The notes below the pieces were generated by a model. That model made no database searches. It was not told where the DNA came from and saw only the letters and a program-made list of their open reading frames with translations. Below are positions 42,311 to 50,419 of a stretch of DNA of 64,000 nucleotides, piece by piece (the first letter of the stretch is position 1; every line of letters begins with the position of its first letter). A program made the position numbers and the translations under genes. The DNA comes from Halobacillus_A sp043497005 (GTDB taxonomy: Bacteria; Bacillota; Bacilli; Bacillales; Halobacillaceae), in assembly GCF_043497005.1 (NCBI RefSeq), contig NZ_JBIEKE010000002.1, positions 496,001-560,000 of the forward strand, written 5' to 3'.

Positions 42311-43141
42311 ATGAAAAAAACAGCTTTCTCAATAGCAGCTACCGCAGCACTTACTGGTGCTTTTGCAACAGGTGTAAGTGCCGACGAATATAAAGTAAAC
42401 AAAGGTGATACTCTATGGAGCATTTCTCAAGAAAAAGGAGTATCCGTTGATAAACTAAAAGAACTAAACAACTTAAGCTCAAACCTAATTGTAACGAATC
42501 AATCGTTAAAAGTATCTGGTGAACAACAAGAACAACAACAAAGCACTTATACAGTTGAATCTGGCGACACACTTTATCAAATCGGACAAGAATTCGGCGT
42601 GTCAGTGGATAATCTAATGAATTGGAACGGTCTTTCCGGTTCATTAATTTATCCTGGTGATAAGCTTTCTGTAAGTGGTCAAGCTTCATCTGATGCTCCA
42701 CAAACTGAAGAAGCATCTTCGAACGAAAGTGCACAAGAATCAACTGAACAAACTTCAACTGAATCTAGCAACGAAGAGGCTAACAGTTCAGACGAACAAG
42801 AAACTCAAGAACAGACGGACAGTTCTCAAGATACAAGTAATGATGTAATTAAAGAAGTAAACGTTGAAGCAACGGCCTATACTGCTGACTGTACTGGGTG
42901 CAGTGGTGTCACGAGTACAGGTATTGATCTAAATGCAAACCCTGATCAGAAAGTAGTTGCAGTAGATCCTGATGTTATTCCACTAGGATCCAAAGTACAT
43001 GTTGAAGGTTATGGTGTAGCAATTGCCGGAGATACTGGCGGTGCGATCCAAGGTAATAAAGTTGATCTTTATATGCAGGATCGCGGCGAAGCCCTTGACT
43101 TCGGTCGTCAAAACGTAACAGTTCAAGTACTAGCTGAATAA
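42311..43141 (+). CDS. Secreted LysM-3D cell wall protein (YocH-like)
   Basis: 276 residues. Signal peptide 1-24 (cleavage after VSA). Two LysM peptidoglycan-binding repeats (YKVNKGDTLWSIS at about 27-70; YTVESGDTLYQIG at about 79-122), a Ser/Glu/Gln/Thr-rich linker (about 125-185), and a C-terminal 3D domain with VPLGS-like IPLGSKVHV and AIAGDTGGAIQGNKVDLY. B. subtilis YocH is a WalR-controlled autolysin of this type. The linker is acidic. ATG 42311 follows GAGGAGG. Confidence 0.9.
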   Translation: MKKTAFSIAATAALTGAFATGVSADEYKVNKGDTLWSISQEKGVSVDKLKELNNLSSNLIVTNQSLKVSGEQQEQQQSTYTVESGDTLYQIGQEFGVSVDNLMNWNGLSGSLIYPGDKLSVSGQASSDAPQTEEASSNESAQESTEQTSTESSNEEANSSDEQETQEQTDSSQDTSNDVIKEVNVEATAYTADCTGCSGVTSTGIDLNANPDQKVVAVDPDVIPLGSKVHVEGYGVAIAGDTGGAIQGNKVDLYMQDRGEALDFGRQNVTVQVLAE

Positions 43142-43154
43142 TAGTAAGAAAGGA

Positions 43155-43192
43155 AAAGCCTGCTGTTGCCCCCACAATAGTGGGCTTTTTTT
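43155..43192 (+). terminator. Terminator of the LysM-3D gene
   Basis: Outer AAAAGCC / GGGCTTTT and inner CCCAC / GTGGG pairing, then a T run. Confidence 0.7.
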
Positions 43193-43317
43193 ATTTGTCA
43201 TAATATAGACGAAGGTCATAATAAATCGGTTTCATTTTAACTATTATTTCTTTAGAATTTTGTAGAATATTGCTAAACTATAAACTTAAGTGATTATATG
43301 ATCGGAGTGATTAGGTT

Positions 43318-43839
43318 TTGAGAAGAGTTGTGATATTAGGTTCTCCGGGCTCAGGGAAATCAACATTAGCTAAGCAATTAAGTTCAATTTTAAAAATAGA
43401 GGTTGTTCATATGGATCAACTTTTTTGGAAACCCGGTTGGTTACAGTCTACCCGGGAAGAGTTACTGAATAAACAGGAAATTCATCTAAAGAAAAAATCA
43501 TGGATTATAGAAGGGAATTATACCTCCGTTTGGGAAGATCGACTTCGAGCAGCTGACACAATCATTTTTCTAGATGTGAATCGTTTTCTCTGTACTTATC
43601 GAGTAATTAAGCGCTGGATTAAACATAGAGGAAGGACGAGAGAAGATCTTGCTGAAGGATGCCCTGAGCGAATCACTGTGGAATTTATACTTTACGTTTG
43701 GCGATTTCCCAAAGATAAGAATAAAAAAATTTATAGAAGAATATTACAACAAAATTCTCACACTCAAATCCTTATTTTGCAAAAAAGGAAAGCAGTTCAT
43801 CATTTTTTAAAACAAAATATACTTTCACTTAATACTTAG
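43318..43839 (+). CDS. P-loop NTPase, adenylate-kinase/FlaR-like
   Basis: 173 residues. P-loop GSPGSGKST (8-16), then MDQLFWKPGW and WIIEGNYTSVWEDRLRAADTIIFLD, the pattern of small kinases annotated as DNA topology modulation protein FlaR. The real substrate is unknown. TTG 43318 follows GGAGTG. The last codons (S-L-N-T-stop) lie inside the left copy of the 26-bp inverted repeat at 43827. Confidence 0.82.
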   Translation: MRRVVILGSPGSGKSTLAKQLSSILKIEVVHMDQLFWKPGWLQSTREELLNKQEIHLKKKSWIIEGNYTSVWEDRLRAADTIIFLDVNRFLCTYRVIKRWIKHRGRTREDLAEGCPERITVEFILYVWRFPKDKNKKIYRRILQQNSHTQILILQKRKAVHHFLKQNILSLNT

Positions 43840-43852
43840 TAGTAACTCCGAA
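43827..43852 (+). repeat. Left copy of a 26-bp inverted repeat; candidate Ter-like site
   Basis: ACTTAA-T-ACTTAGTAGTAACTCCGAA. The reverse complement occurs at 49159-49184 with one mismatch (T for A at the seventh base). Similarity continues weakly on both sides (TTT before, TTTAAAAC after with a 2-base shift). It overlaps the end of the FlaR-like gene and lies 100 bases before the RTP/PadR-like gene. A weaker TACTTATTATTA occurs at 43888-43899. Confidence 0.7.
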
Positions 43853-43954
43853 CTGCTTTAAAACAACCATCAATAACCGAACAAACGTACTTATTATTAG
43901 ACAAACCATAACCACTTTATTGTAAAATAGAAGAAAAGAGTGGGAGAGGTTACC

Positions 43955-44335
43955 ATGTCTCATAAAAATAATCCTAAAAAGTTTGCTTTAAATATGAGTG
44001 CAGCTCAATTCACTAAGTTTTACATTATGCATTTGCTTCAAGTTAGTCAACCTATGATAAGTGAACATTTTAAATCTGAATTTAAAAATCTCACGAAAAA
44101 TTGGATTCCTGCACCTTCAACTTTACTTGATACTTTGCATGAAATGACTGAAGAAGGGCTACTCTATCGAAAAGAAGACTTTAAATCTCATGAGAAAAAA
44201 AGACAAAAGGTATATTGGTATTACTTAACAGATGCTGGTAAAGAGGAATTTAATGTTTTAAAGAAACGTTATAAAATATTATTTGAAGAACAGCAAATGG
44301 TTTTGGGTCAAATTATGAAAAATATTTATCGCTAA
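43955..44335 (+). CDS. Winged-helix protein, PadR family or replication-terminator-protein-like
   Basis: 126 residues: winged helix (about 15-80; FTKFYIMHLLQ, then FKSEFKNLTKNWIPAPSTLLDTLHEMTEEGLL in parts) and a long C-terminal helix (YLTDAGKEEFNVLKKRYKILFEEQ) for dimerisation. This is the PadR layout. It is also the layout and length of B. subtilis RTP (122 residues), with local likeness by eye in the SEFK...LHE...GIL region. Position near dif and the inverted repeats favours an RTP-like role; a simple PadR regulator of the LLM gene downstream is the alternative. ATG 43955 follows GGGAGAGG. Confidence 0.6.
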   Translation: MSHKNNPKKFALNMSAAQFTKFYIMHLLQVSQPMISEHFKSEFKNLTKNWIPAPSTLLDTLHEMTEEGLLYRKEDFKSHEKKRQKVYWYYLTDAGKEEFNVLKKRYKILFEEQQMVLGQIMKNIYR

Positions 44336-44361
44336 TCGGACAGGATAGAAAGGGCTATGTA

Positions 44362-45366
44362 ATGAAATTAAGTGTGTTAGATCAGAGTCCCATTTCGAAA
44401 GGTAAAACATCAGAAGAAGCATTGCAACAAACGCTTGAGTTAGCAAAACTAACCGATTCATTAGGTTATCATCGGTATTGGGTCGCTGAACATCATAATA
44501 CAAATGGATTAGCCAGCAGTTCTCCAGAAATTTTGGTTGGAAGAATTGCTTCTGTTACCGAACAGATACGAGTGGGGTCCGGAGGCGTGCTTTTACCTCA
44601 GTACAGTCCGTTAAAAGTAGCAGAAAATTTTAAAATGTTAGAAGCTTTATTTCCAAACAGAATTGATCTAGGATTGGGAAGGTCACCAGGGGGAGGCAAA
44701 AAAACCAGGGCAGCATTAAACGATGGGTATGATAAACCATTAAGTTCTTTCTCCCGTCAAATTAAGGAGGTCCAACAATTCTTGGCTGCTGAAATCCCTA
44801 AGGAACATCCTTATTACGGCGTCTCTGCAAAACCTTCAACGAAGACCAATCCCGATTTATGGGTACTGGGCCTTTCGGAAAGAGGAGCACAACATGCGGC
44901 TGTCAACGGAACAGGTTTTACATTTGGCCACTTTATAAATCCTGATCAGGCCACTTTGTCTATTGAAACATATCTTGAAAAGTTTCAGCCCTCAACCAAC
45001 TTAACGAACCCAAAAATTAATGCCTGTATATTTGTTGTGTGCGCAGAAACGAATGATAAGGCTGAAAAATTAGCGAAAAGCCAGGATATGTGGCTGCTGC
45101 AGGTAGAAAAAGGATTAGATACACGAGTGCCATCAGTAGAAGAAGTTGATTATACTGACTTTACCTCTAAAGATTTAAGCAAAATAAAAAGTAATCGAAG
45201 AAGATGTATTATTGGGAATCCAGCGCATGTGTATCATCAATTACAGGAATTATGTGAAAGATACCAGACAGATGAAGTATTATTAATTACAAATATATAT
45301 AACTTCAATGAAAAAAAGAAGTCTTACCAATTAATTGCGGATTATATAAAGAGCAAAGAAAAGTAA
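44362..45366 (+). CDS. LLM-class flavin-dependent oxidoreductase
   Basis: 334 residues, luciferase-like TIM barrel. Starts LSVLDQSPISKGKT, with YWVAEHHNTNGLASSSPEILVGRIA (in parts) and RIDLGLGRSPGG, as in the single-chain MsnO8/YceB-type group. FMN-dependent oxidation is expected; the substrate is unknown. It starts 26 bases after the winged-helix gene and may be co-transcribed. ATG 44362 follows AAAGGGC. Confidence 0.87.
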   Translation: MKLSVLDQSPISKGKTSEEALQQTLELAKLTDSLGYHRYWVAEHHNTNGLASSSPEILVGRIASVTEQIRVGSGGVLLPQYSPLKVAENFKMLEALFPNRIDLGLGRSPGGGKKTRAALNDGYDKPLSSFSRQIKEVQQFLAAEIPKEHPYYGVSAKPSTKTNPDLWVLGLSERGAQHAAVNGTGFTFGHFINPDQATLSIETYLEKFQPSTNLTNPKINACIFVVCAETNDKAEKLAKSQDMWLLQVEKGLDTRVPSVEEVDYTDFTSKDLSKIKSNRRRCIIGNPAHVYHQLQELCERYQTDEVLLITNIYNFNEKKKSYQLIADYIKSKEK

Positions 45367-45385
45367 AAGAGAAAGCAGGGTTAAA

Positions 45386-46252
45386 ATGTTTAAAGATCTC
45401 ATCGGAAGTGTGCAGGAATTGAACGTTATCAAAAAGAAAGCAGAAGGATTCATCTTAACCGATGGCAAAGAAGAAATTTTATTACCTAACAACCAAATAG
45501 AAAGCGAGATAAAAGAATTAGATCAAAACCTTTCTGTTTTTATATATCAAAATAGAAGCAAAGAGATTGTTGCTTCTACAATCATTCCAGAAGTTACATT
45601 AGACTCCTATGGCTGGGCAGAGGTAGAGGAAGTTGTTCCTAATCTGGGAGCTTTTGTGAACATTGGGGTAGATAAAGCCTTCCTGGTTTCAAAGGACGAA
45701 CTTCCATTTAAAAAATCAGTTTGGCCAAAAGAAGGCGATTTTCTGTTTGTAAGTTTAGAAAAAGATAAAAAAGGTAGGGTTTTTGCAGAACTGATTTCCG
45801 AAAGCGAAGTAATAGAAGATCTCGAAGCAGCCCCTCAATCGTTATTAAACGATAAAGTAACTGGTCGTGTTTATCGCTCTACAAAAGCCGGTTCATTTGT
45901 CTTAACTGAACAGGGATATAGAGGGTTTATACATCCGAATGAAAGAAAAGATGAGCCGCGAATAGGTGAAACTGTAGAAGCTCGTATAATTGATGTGAAA
46001 AGCGATGGTACAATCAACCTTACGTTACGTCCTTTAAAGCAGGATGTCCTTAAGGATGATGCCGAAATAATTTATTCTTATCTTATTGAAAACGATGGAG
46101 TGATGGAATTTACAGATAAAAGCTCTCCTGATGAGATTCGTGACACTTTTCAAATTAGTAAAGCTGCATTCAAAAGAGCTTTAGGTACATTAATGAAAGA
46201 AAGAAAAATCATTCAAAAAAGTGGTAAAACTTACATCCAGCACGAAGAATAA
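45386..46252 (+). CDS. cvfB: CvfB family S1 RNA-binding protein
   Basis: 288 residues: S1-like OB domains (about 65-135 with YGWAEVEEVVPNLGAFVNIGVDKAFLV; about 150-215 with GRVYRSTKAGSFVLTEQGYRGFIHPNE, in parts) and a C-terminal winged helix (SSPDEIRDTFQISKAAFKRALGTLMKE). CvfB (YitL in B. subtilis) is an RNA-binding regulator of virulence genes in Staphylococcus. ATG 45386 follows AGCAGGG. A terminator follows. Confidence 0.9.
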   Translation: MFKDLIGSVQELNVIKKKAEGFILTDGKEEILLPNNQIESEIKELDQNLSVFIYQNRSKEIVASTIIPEVTLDSYGWAEVEEVVPNLGAFVNIGVDKAFLVSKDELPFKKSVWPKEGDFLFVSLEKDKKGRVFAELISESEVIEDLEAAPQSLLNDKVTGRVYRSTKAGSFVLTEQGYRGFIHPNERKDEPRIGETVEARIIDVKSDGTINLTLRPLKQDVLKDDAEIIYSYLIENDGVMEFTDKSSPDEIRDTFQISKAAFKRALGTLMKERKIIQKSGKTYIQHEE

Positions 46253-46257
46253 TTATC

Positions 46258-46289
46258 AATCCCTGCTTTCTTTAATGCGGGGATTTTGT
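46258..46289 (+). terminator. Terminator of cvfB
   Basis: Arms AATCCC-t-GC / GC-g-GGGATT, then TTTG TTTTC. Confidence 0.75.
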
Positions 46290-46369
46290 TTTCTAAAAAT
46301 ATTCATTGAATAATTCTATTCGTCTTAAACAAAAATAACGGAAGATAGATAATGAATGAGGTGTAGTGA

Positions 46370-47611
46370 ATGGCTAACGATACGAAGAATCAAACAGTTA
46401 GCAAATGGTGTCTTGTGAGCATGGCCTCAATTCCGCTTGTCATGACATTAGGAAATTCAATGTTAATTCCAGTTCTTCCGATTTTCGAGAAAAAAGTAGG
46501 TATTTCTTCATTTCAGTCTAGTATGATTATTACTAGCTATTCGATAGCAGCTATTTTTCTTATACCTGTAGCCGGATATTTATCTGATCGTTATGGGAGG
46601 AAAATCGTTATTCTTCCAAGTTTAATTATTGCTCTTATAGGAGGTTTGATAGCTGGCTTTGCATCTTGGAAAATTAATGATCCATTCACCTGGATTGTTA
46701 TTGGCCGTGTGTTGCAAGGAATTGGTGCTGCCGGAGCAACTCCAATTATATTACCTTTAGTGGGGGATTTATATAAAGATGATGACGAAAAAACGAGTTC
46801 TTGTTTAGGAATAATTGAAACATCAAATACCTTTGGAAAAGTTTTAAGTCCGATTTTAGGGGCTTTGTTTGCTGCATTTCTTTGGTTTTTACCGTTTTTC
46901 TCTATATCATTTTTCAGCTTAATTTCGATTATCTTAGTTTTCTTTTTCATAAAGGCTCCTAAGAAAAATGAGGAACCTCCTAAATTTAAGGCATTTATTA
47001 AGAAAACGAAAAAGATATTTAATGAAGAAGGTAAGTGGCTGTATACTGTTTTTTTAACAGGTGTTTATTTAATGTTAATACTGTTTGGCGTTTTATTTTT
47101 CCTTTCTGATATTTTTGAAAAAATCCATGATTTGTATGGAGTGAAAAAAGGATTTTATTTAGCCATTCCTTTATTTGGTTTGTGTTTAGCATCTTTTATC
47201 ACTGGTAAGATCATTAAAGGAGATCTTAAGGTAATGAAAAGGGTATTAGTCTGCGGCCTGCTTATGTCTTCAAGTACAGTGATATTTATAGGAATGGTAA
47301 GTGATAAGTTACTCTGGCTGCTGGTTATTACTACATTAATGGGTGTAGCTATTGGAGCCATACTGCCGACGCTTGACGCCATGATTACTGAGGGAATAGA
47401 AAAAGAAGAGCGCGGGACAATTACTTCATTTTATAGCTCATCTAGATTTATTGGAGTTGCACTTGGACCTCCAGGAATGGCAATGGTTATGAAAAATTAT
47501 TTAAATGCTAGTTATATATCTGCTGGAATAGCCGGTATTGTACTTCTTTTGTTTACATTGTTTCTGGTGAAAACTGATAAATCTAAAAAGACGAAAGAAA
47601 GTATTGCCTAA
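46370..47611 (+). CDS. MFS transporter (multidrug type)
   Basis: 413 residues, 12 predicted membrane helices. Motif A GYLSDRYGRK at about 66-75 and a motif-C-like GIIETSNTFGKVLSPILGAL at about 147-166 point to the drug:proton antiporter branch. The substrate is unknown. ATG 46370 follows GAGGTG. It is the last plus-strand gene before the polarity switch and shares a convergent terminator with the next gene. Confidence 0.87.
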   Translation: MANDTKNQTVSKWCLVSMASIPLVMTLGNSMLIPVLPIFEKKVGISSFQSSMIITSYSIAAIFLIPVAGYLSDRYGRKIVILPSLIIALIGGLIAGFASWKINDPFTWIVIGRVLQGIGAAGATPIILPLVGDLYKDDDEKTSSCLGIIETSNTFGKVLSPILGALFAAFLWFLPFFSISFFSLISIILVFFFIKAPKKNEEPPKFKAFIKKTKKIFNEEGKWLYTVFLTGVYLMLILFGVLFFLSDIFEKIHDLYGVKKGFYLAIPLFGLCLASFITGKIIKGDLKVMKRVLVCGLLMSSSTVIFIGMVSDKLLWLLVITTLMGVAIGAILPTLDAMITEGIEKEERGTITSFYSSSRFIGVALGPPGMAMVMKNYLNASYISAGIAGIVLLLFTLFLVKTDKSKKTKESIA

Positions 47612-47613
47612 GC

Positions 47614-47650
47614 AAAAAGGCGCCAATCCTTAACGGATGGCTCCTTTTTT
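47614..47650. terminator. Bidirectional terminator at the polarity switch
   Basis: Arms AAAAAGG-c-GCCAATCC / GGATGGC-t-CCTTTTT. It overlaps the 3' end of the minus-strand gene. Confidence 0.8.
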
Positions 47651-48187
47651 TGTAAGGTTTTTTTTATCTTTTAGTAATTGAGGATGTATAGCTCTCGCTT
47701 CTTTTGAAAGGTTACCAAGATTGACATCAGCTCCATACATATAACATTGCCAGACAGTTTTCGTACAATACTGTACTTCATCCGAGTTTCCAAGAGGCGT
47801 AAAAACCTTGTAGACAGCTTTTGGATGTTCTTTATATAACGTTCTAAGATAGTCTGCAGCCTGTATACCGAGGAATGGGGTATTAGGTGCAAATACCGTA
47901 ATCGAACGAAATTTACGACAGTAATTAACTACTGAATCTTGAACTAAACCAGCAGGAACGGAATGAACGACTTTGTTTTCGTGATTTACGATCCCAACAT
48001 GTCCTACATATTTAGATTCGCTTTTCCCAATCGGGGAAAATAATAAATCTCCAGGCTTGATTTTAATATTCGTGCCTGGATAGTATGCTGGATCTTCCTG
48101 CTTAATTGGAGCCGTAACTTTTTTTGGGCGAGTTAATAGAAAAGTAAAACCGGTCAGGATGCTGATTAAAAGTTGTCCTTTTTTCAT
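47630..48187 (-). CDS. YiiX/YycO-like permuted NlpC/P60 cysteine hydrolase
   Basis: 185 residues. An N-terminal hydrophobic segment (QLLISILTGFTFLL, 5-18) may be a signal anchor. The hydrolase core has PGDLLFSP, GHVGIV with the catalytic His, and EVQYCTKTVWQCYMYG with the catalytic Cys, in the His-before-Cys order of the permuted family. It may act on wall peptides or lipids. ATG 48187 follows a weak AAGGAT-like site. Confidence 0.78.
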   Translation of the reverse strand: MKKGQLLISILTGFTFLLTRPKKVTAPIKQEDPAYYPGTNIKIKPGDLLFSPIGKSESKYVGHVGIVNHENKVVHSVPAGLVQDSVVNYCRKFRSITVFAPNTPFLGIQAADYLRTLYKEHPKAVYKVFTPLGNSDEVQYCTKTVWQCYMYGADVNLGNLSKEARAIHPQLLKDKKNLTKKGAIR

Positions 48188-48294
48188 TACTGATTCATCC
48201 TTACATCATAATGGGTATCATAATCTATTTTAGGTTACTCAATAAAGGAATTCAAAATTAGAGGGCCTGTAATACCGATAAATACTGCTATATT

Positions 48295-48324
48295 TTGCGA
48301 GCAAGAACAATTGTTCGGTATAAT
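48295..48324 (+). promoter_or_regulatory. Promoter with an SOS-box-like palindrome
   Basis: TTGCGA (48295-48300), 18-base spacer, TATAAT (48319-48324). The spacer holds GAACAATTGTTC (48305-48316), a perfect palindrome with the GAAC-N4-GTTC core of the Bacillus LexA site. The transcribed gene is the pseudogene below. Confidence 0.6.
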
Positions 48325-48351
48325 GAAAGATAGAAGGGAGAGGAGTATAAA

Positions 48352-48848
48352 TTGAATGAAGAAGTGGTGAGGTTGTATGTGAAAGTGGAGAAAGAACAGT
48401 AGATATCGCTAAAAAAGCTAATGTGTGAGTTAGGTATGATTAATAAAAAAACGAAATGCTAGCTGAACAGCCAATTAGGACAAATGAAAACAAAATACAC
48501 ACTTATGTTAAATAGAAAAATAATAAAAGAAGATTTAGTAAACCTTCATGGAATAGGTTCTGCTAAATCATTAAGCTTAGAATTTCCTAATGTGCCAAAT
48601 TGTTATTTATCACACTTTATGAGAGGATACTTTGACGGAGATGGTTGTATCTATAAAGATAAATTTTTTGTTAATATCGTGAGTGGATCTCATAAGTGGA
48701 TCATAATTTTATGTTAACAGCGTTTTCTGAACTAAAAAAACATGGGATTGATCCTATTTTAAAGGAAATTAATTCAAAGCAATATAGAATTTATATTAGT
48801 GGAGAAATAAACGTAACGAAGTTTTATCAGTGGATTTATTATGATTAA
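48352..48848 (+). pseudogene. Decayed HTH + LAGLIDADG homing endonuclease
   Basis: Starts at TTG 48352 after GGAGAGGAG with NEEVVRLYV, then shifts frame to ESGERTVDIAKKANV, a helix-turn-helix. Several stops follow. An open stretch from 48484 gives KYTLMLNRKIIKEDLVNLHGI and FMRGYFDGDGCIYKD, the LAGLIDADG catalytic motif. After about 48700 the frame shifts again to FMLTAFSELKKHGIDPILKE and ends at 48848. At least three disruptions make it non-functional as one protein. It lies 52 bases before the dif site. Confidence 0.8.
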
Positions 48849-48900
48849 AATTCAGAGAAGGTAAGTAGATTGAAGATCAGATAACGTTTTAATTTTTTCG

Positions 48901-48928
48901 AGTAGACATAATATATATTATAGGAAGT
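48901..48928 (-). other. dif: dif site for XerC/XerD-type dimer resolution
   Basis: Read on the minus strand: arm ACTTCCTATAA, centre TATATA, arm TTATGTCTACT. The B. subtilis dif site, as I recall it, has arms ACTTCCTAGAA and TTATGTAAACT around the same TATATA, so 25 of 28 bases agree, including the whole centre. dif is where the tyrosine recombinases resolve chromosome dimers and marks the replication terminus. Confidence 0.88.
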
Positions 48929-48942
48929 TATACATAAAAACT

Positions 48943-48991
48943 CAATTATGTCTCAATGGCTAAGTATACTCTTGATAGTGAGACACAATTG
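48943..48991 (+). repeat. 13-bp inverted repeat next to dif
   Basis: CAATTATGTCTCA (48943-48955) and TGAGACACAATTG (48979-48991) are complementary at 12 of 13 positions, with a 23-base spacer. There is no T run, so it is not a normal terminator. Confidence 0.6.
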
Positions 48992-49158
48992 AAAATTAAA
49001 ATACAACAAAACATTCTATTTAATTCATTAACTGTAAACTCCAGTTATTTTACATTTAACTTATATGCTATAATTCACACTTAATAAATCATTAGCTGCT
49101 ATCCATTATAATTTATCCAGGTCTTTTTTCATTTTATTGTAATGGTTTTAAATTTTAA

Positions 49159-49184
49159 TTCGGAGTTACTACTAAGTTTTAAGT
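49159..49184 (-). repeat. Right copy of the 26-bp inverted repeat; candidate Ter-like site
   Basis: Minus strand: ACTTAA-A-ACTTAGTAGTAACTCCGAA, opposite in direction to the copy at 43827-43852. It lies 230 bases beyond dif, in the gap before the sqdX terminator. Confidence 0.7.
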
Positions 49185-49213
49185 CAAACTCCACTGTTGT
49201 TTACAGACAAAAT

Positions 49214-49239
49214 AAAAAAGCCACAGAATTTTTGGCTTA
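49214..49239 (-). terminator. Terminator of sqdBX
   Basis: Minus strand: AAGCCA / TGGCTT stem, then TTTTTATTTTG; it overlaps the sqdX stop codon. Confidence 0.75.
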
Positions 49240-50406
49240 CTCTGTGACCTTAATTTTAGATTTCCTTGAAGATCTAGATTTTGCCTTATTTTGTTCGTAT
49301 ACTTCTAATGTTTCTTTGTAAAATTCTAATATTTGCTCTGAAGGCTTCTGCCAACTGAACTTTTCTGCTTCTTCTCTGGCGTTGGTACTTAGTTGAGTGT
49401 AAAGTTCTTCATCTTCAAGTTGATTAATGGCTTCAATCATACTGTCCGTATTTTCATTTTCAAACAACAAACCTGTATGCCCATCTTCCACTTGCTCCAT
49501 AGTAGGCCCGCTTTTCGCTGCAATAACAGGCAGTCCTGAGGCCATGGATTCTAGAATTACAAGCCCTAATGTTTCTGTGACTGACGGGAAGATTAAGGCG
49601 TCTGATGAAGCGAAAGCCTGGGCAAGCTCCTCTCCATGCAGCAACCCTGTGAATGTTGTTTTTGTCCCGGCAAAAATCTTTTCAAGAGATTCTTTTTCTG
49701 GTCCATCACCGACGATGGCTAAAGAAAGGTCCTCTCTCTGTTCCAGTAGTGGCTTTATCTTATGAATTTCTTTTTCAGGTGCTAATCTACCGACAAAAAC
49801 AAGTAATTTATTGGCAGGCTCACCATTTGATAATCTGTTTCTCATTTCTTCACTTCTATGACTTGGATGAAAATGATCGATAGCTACTCCTCGATCCCAA
49901 ACGTGCACATTATGGAATTTCTTTTCCATAAGCTCACCTTGAATAGCTTTAGATGTACATAAGTTTAAATGAGCATAGTTATGAAGCTTCTTAAAATACC
50001 ACCAAACAATTGGTACAAAAGGATACAACCGATAATACTCTAAATATTTAGGTACATGTGTGTGATAAGAAGCTAATAATGGATAATCAAGCTTGCTCGC
50101 GTAATAAACACCTGAAACACCAACTAGTGCAGGATTTACGACGTGAACAAGGTCTGGATCATGCTTTAAAAGTAAACTCTTCACTCTTTTCTGAGGCATA
50201 GAAAATTCTCTATACCTGTAGAAAGGCATAGTAGTTGTTTTTACCCCTTCAACAATCGCACCTTCATATTCAGTTACCCCAAAGTCCGGAGCAATAACAA
50301 CAATCTCATGGTTTTGTTGTCTTAGATATTTAATAGCCTCTTTTAATCTTGTTACGACTCCGTCGGTCGATGGTAAGAATGTTTCTGTAATTATGGCGAT
50401 TTTCAA
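49237..50406 (-). CDS. sqdX: Sulfoquinovosyl transferase SqdX-like (GT4)
   Basis: 389 residues. GT4 glycosyltransferase with KIAIITETFLPSTDGVVTRL at the start, DLVHVVNPALVGVSGVYYA, ASYHTHVPKYLEYY, then VFVGRLAPEKE (about 200) and the ExxxxxxLE-type nucleotide block FPSVTETLGLVILESMASGLP. These match cyanobacterial SqdX, which moves sulfoquinovose from its UDP donor to diacylglycerol. I start at TTG 50406 (LKIAII), nine bases after AAGGAG and 14 bases after the sqdB stop; the longer frame to 50457 overlaps sqdB. Confidence 0.88.
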   Translation of the reverse strand: MKIAIITETFLPSTDGVVTRLKEAIKYLRQQNHEIVVIAPDFGVTEYEGAIVEGVKTTTMPFYRYREFSMPQKRVKSLLLKHDPDLVHVVNPALVGVSGVYYASKLDYPLLASYHTHVPKYLEYYRLYPFVPIVWWYFKKLHNYAHLNLCTSKAIQGELMEKKFHNVHVWDRGVAIDHFHPSHRSEEMRNRLSNGEPANKLLVFVGRLAPEKEIHKIKPLLEQREDLSLAIVGDGPEKESLEKIFAGTKTTFTGLLHGEELAQAFASSDALIFPSVTETLGLVILESMASGLPVIAAKSGPTMEQVEDGHTGLLFENENTDSMIEAINQLEDEELYTQLSTNAREEAEKFSWQKPSEQILEFYKETLEVYEQNKAKSRSSRKSKIKVTE

Positions 50407-50419
50407 AGCGGAAAACTCC

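Larger units (their letters stand above)
48849..49213 (+). other. Non-coding terminus gap
   Basis: No gene seen. It contains the dif site (48901-48928), a long inverted repeat (48943-48991) and the right copy of the 26-bp repeat (49159-49184), in very AT-rich sequence. Confidence 0.7.

Noticed and set aside
43888..43899. Second Ter-like copy TACTTATTATTA near the RTP-like gene
   Set aside because: 10 of 12 matches in AT-rich sequence could be chance; kept only as a note.
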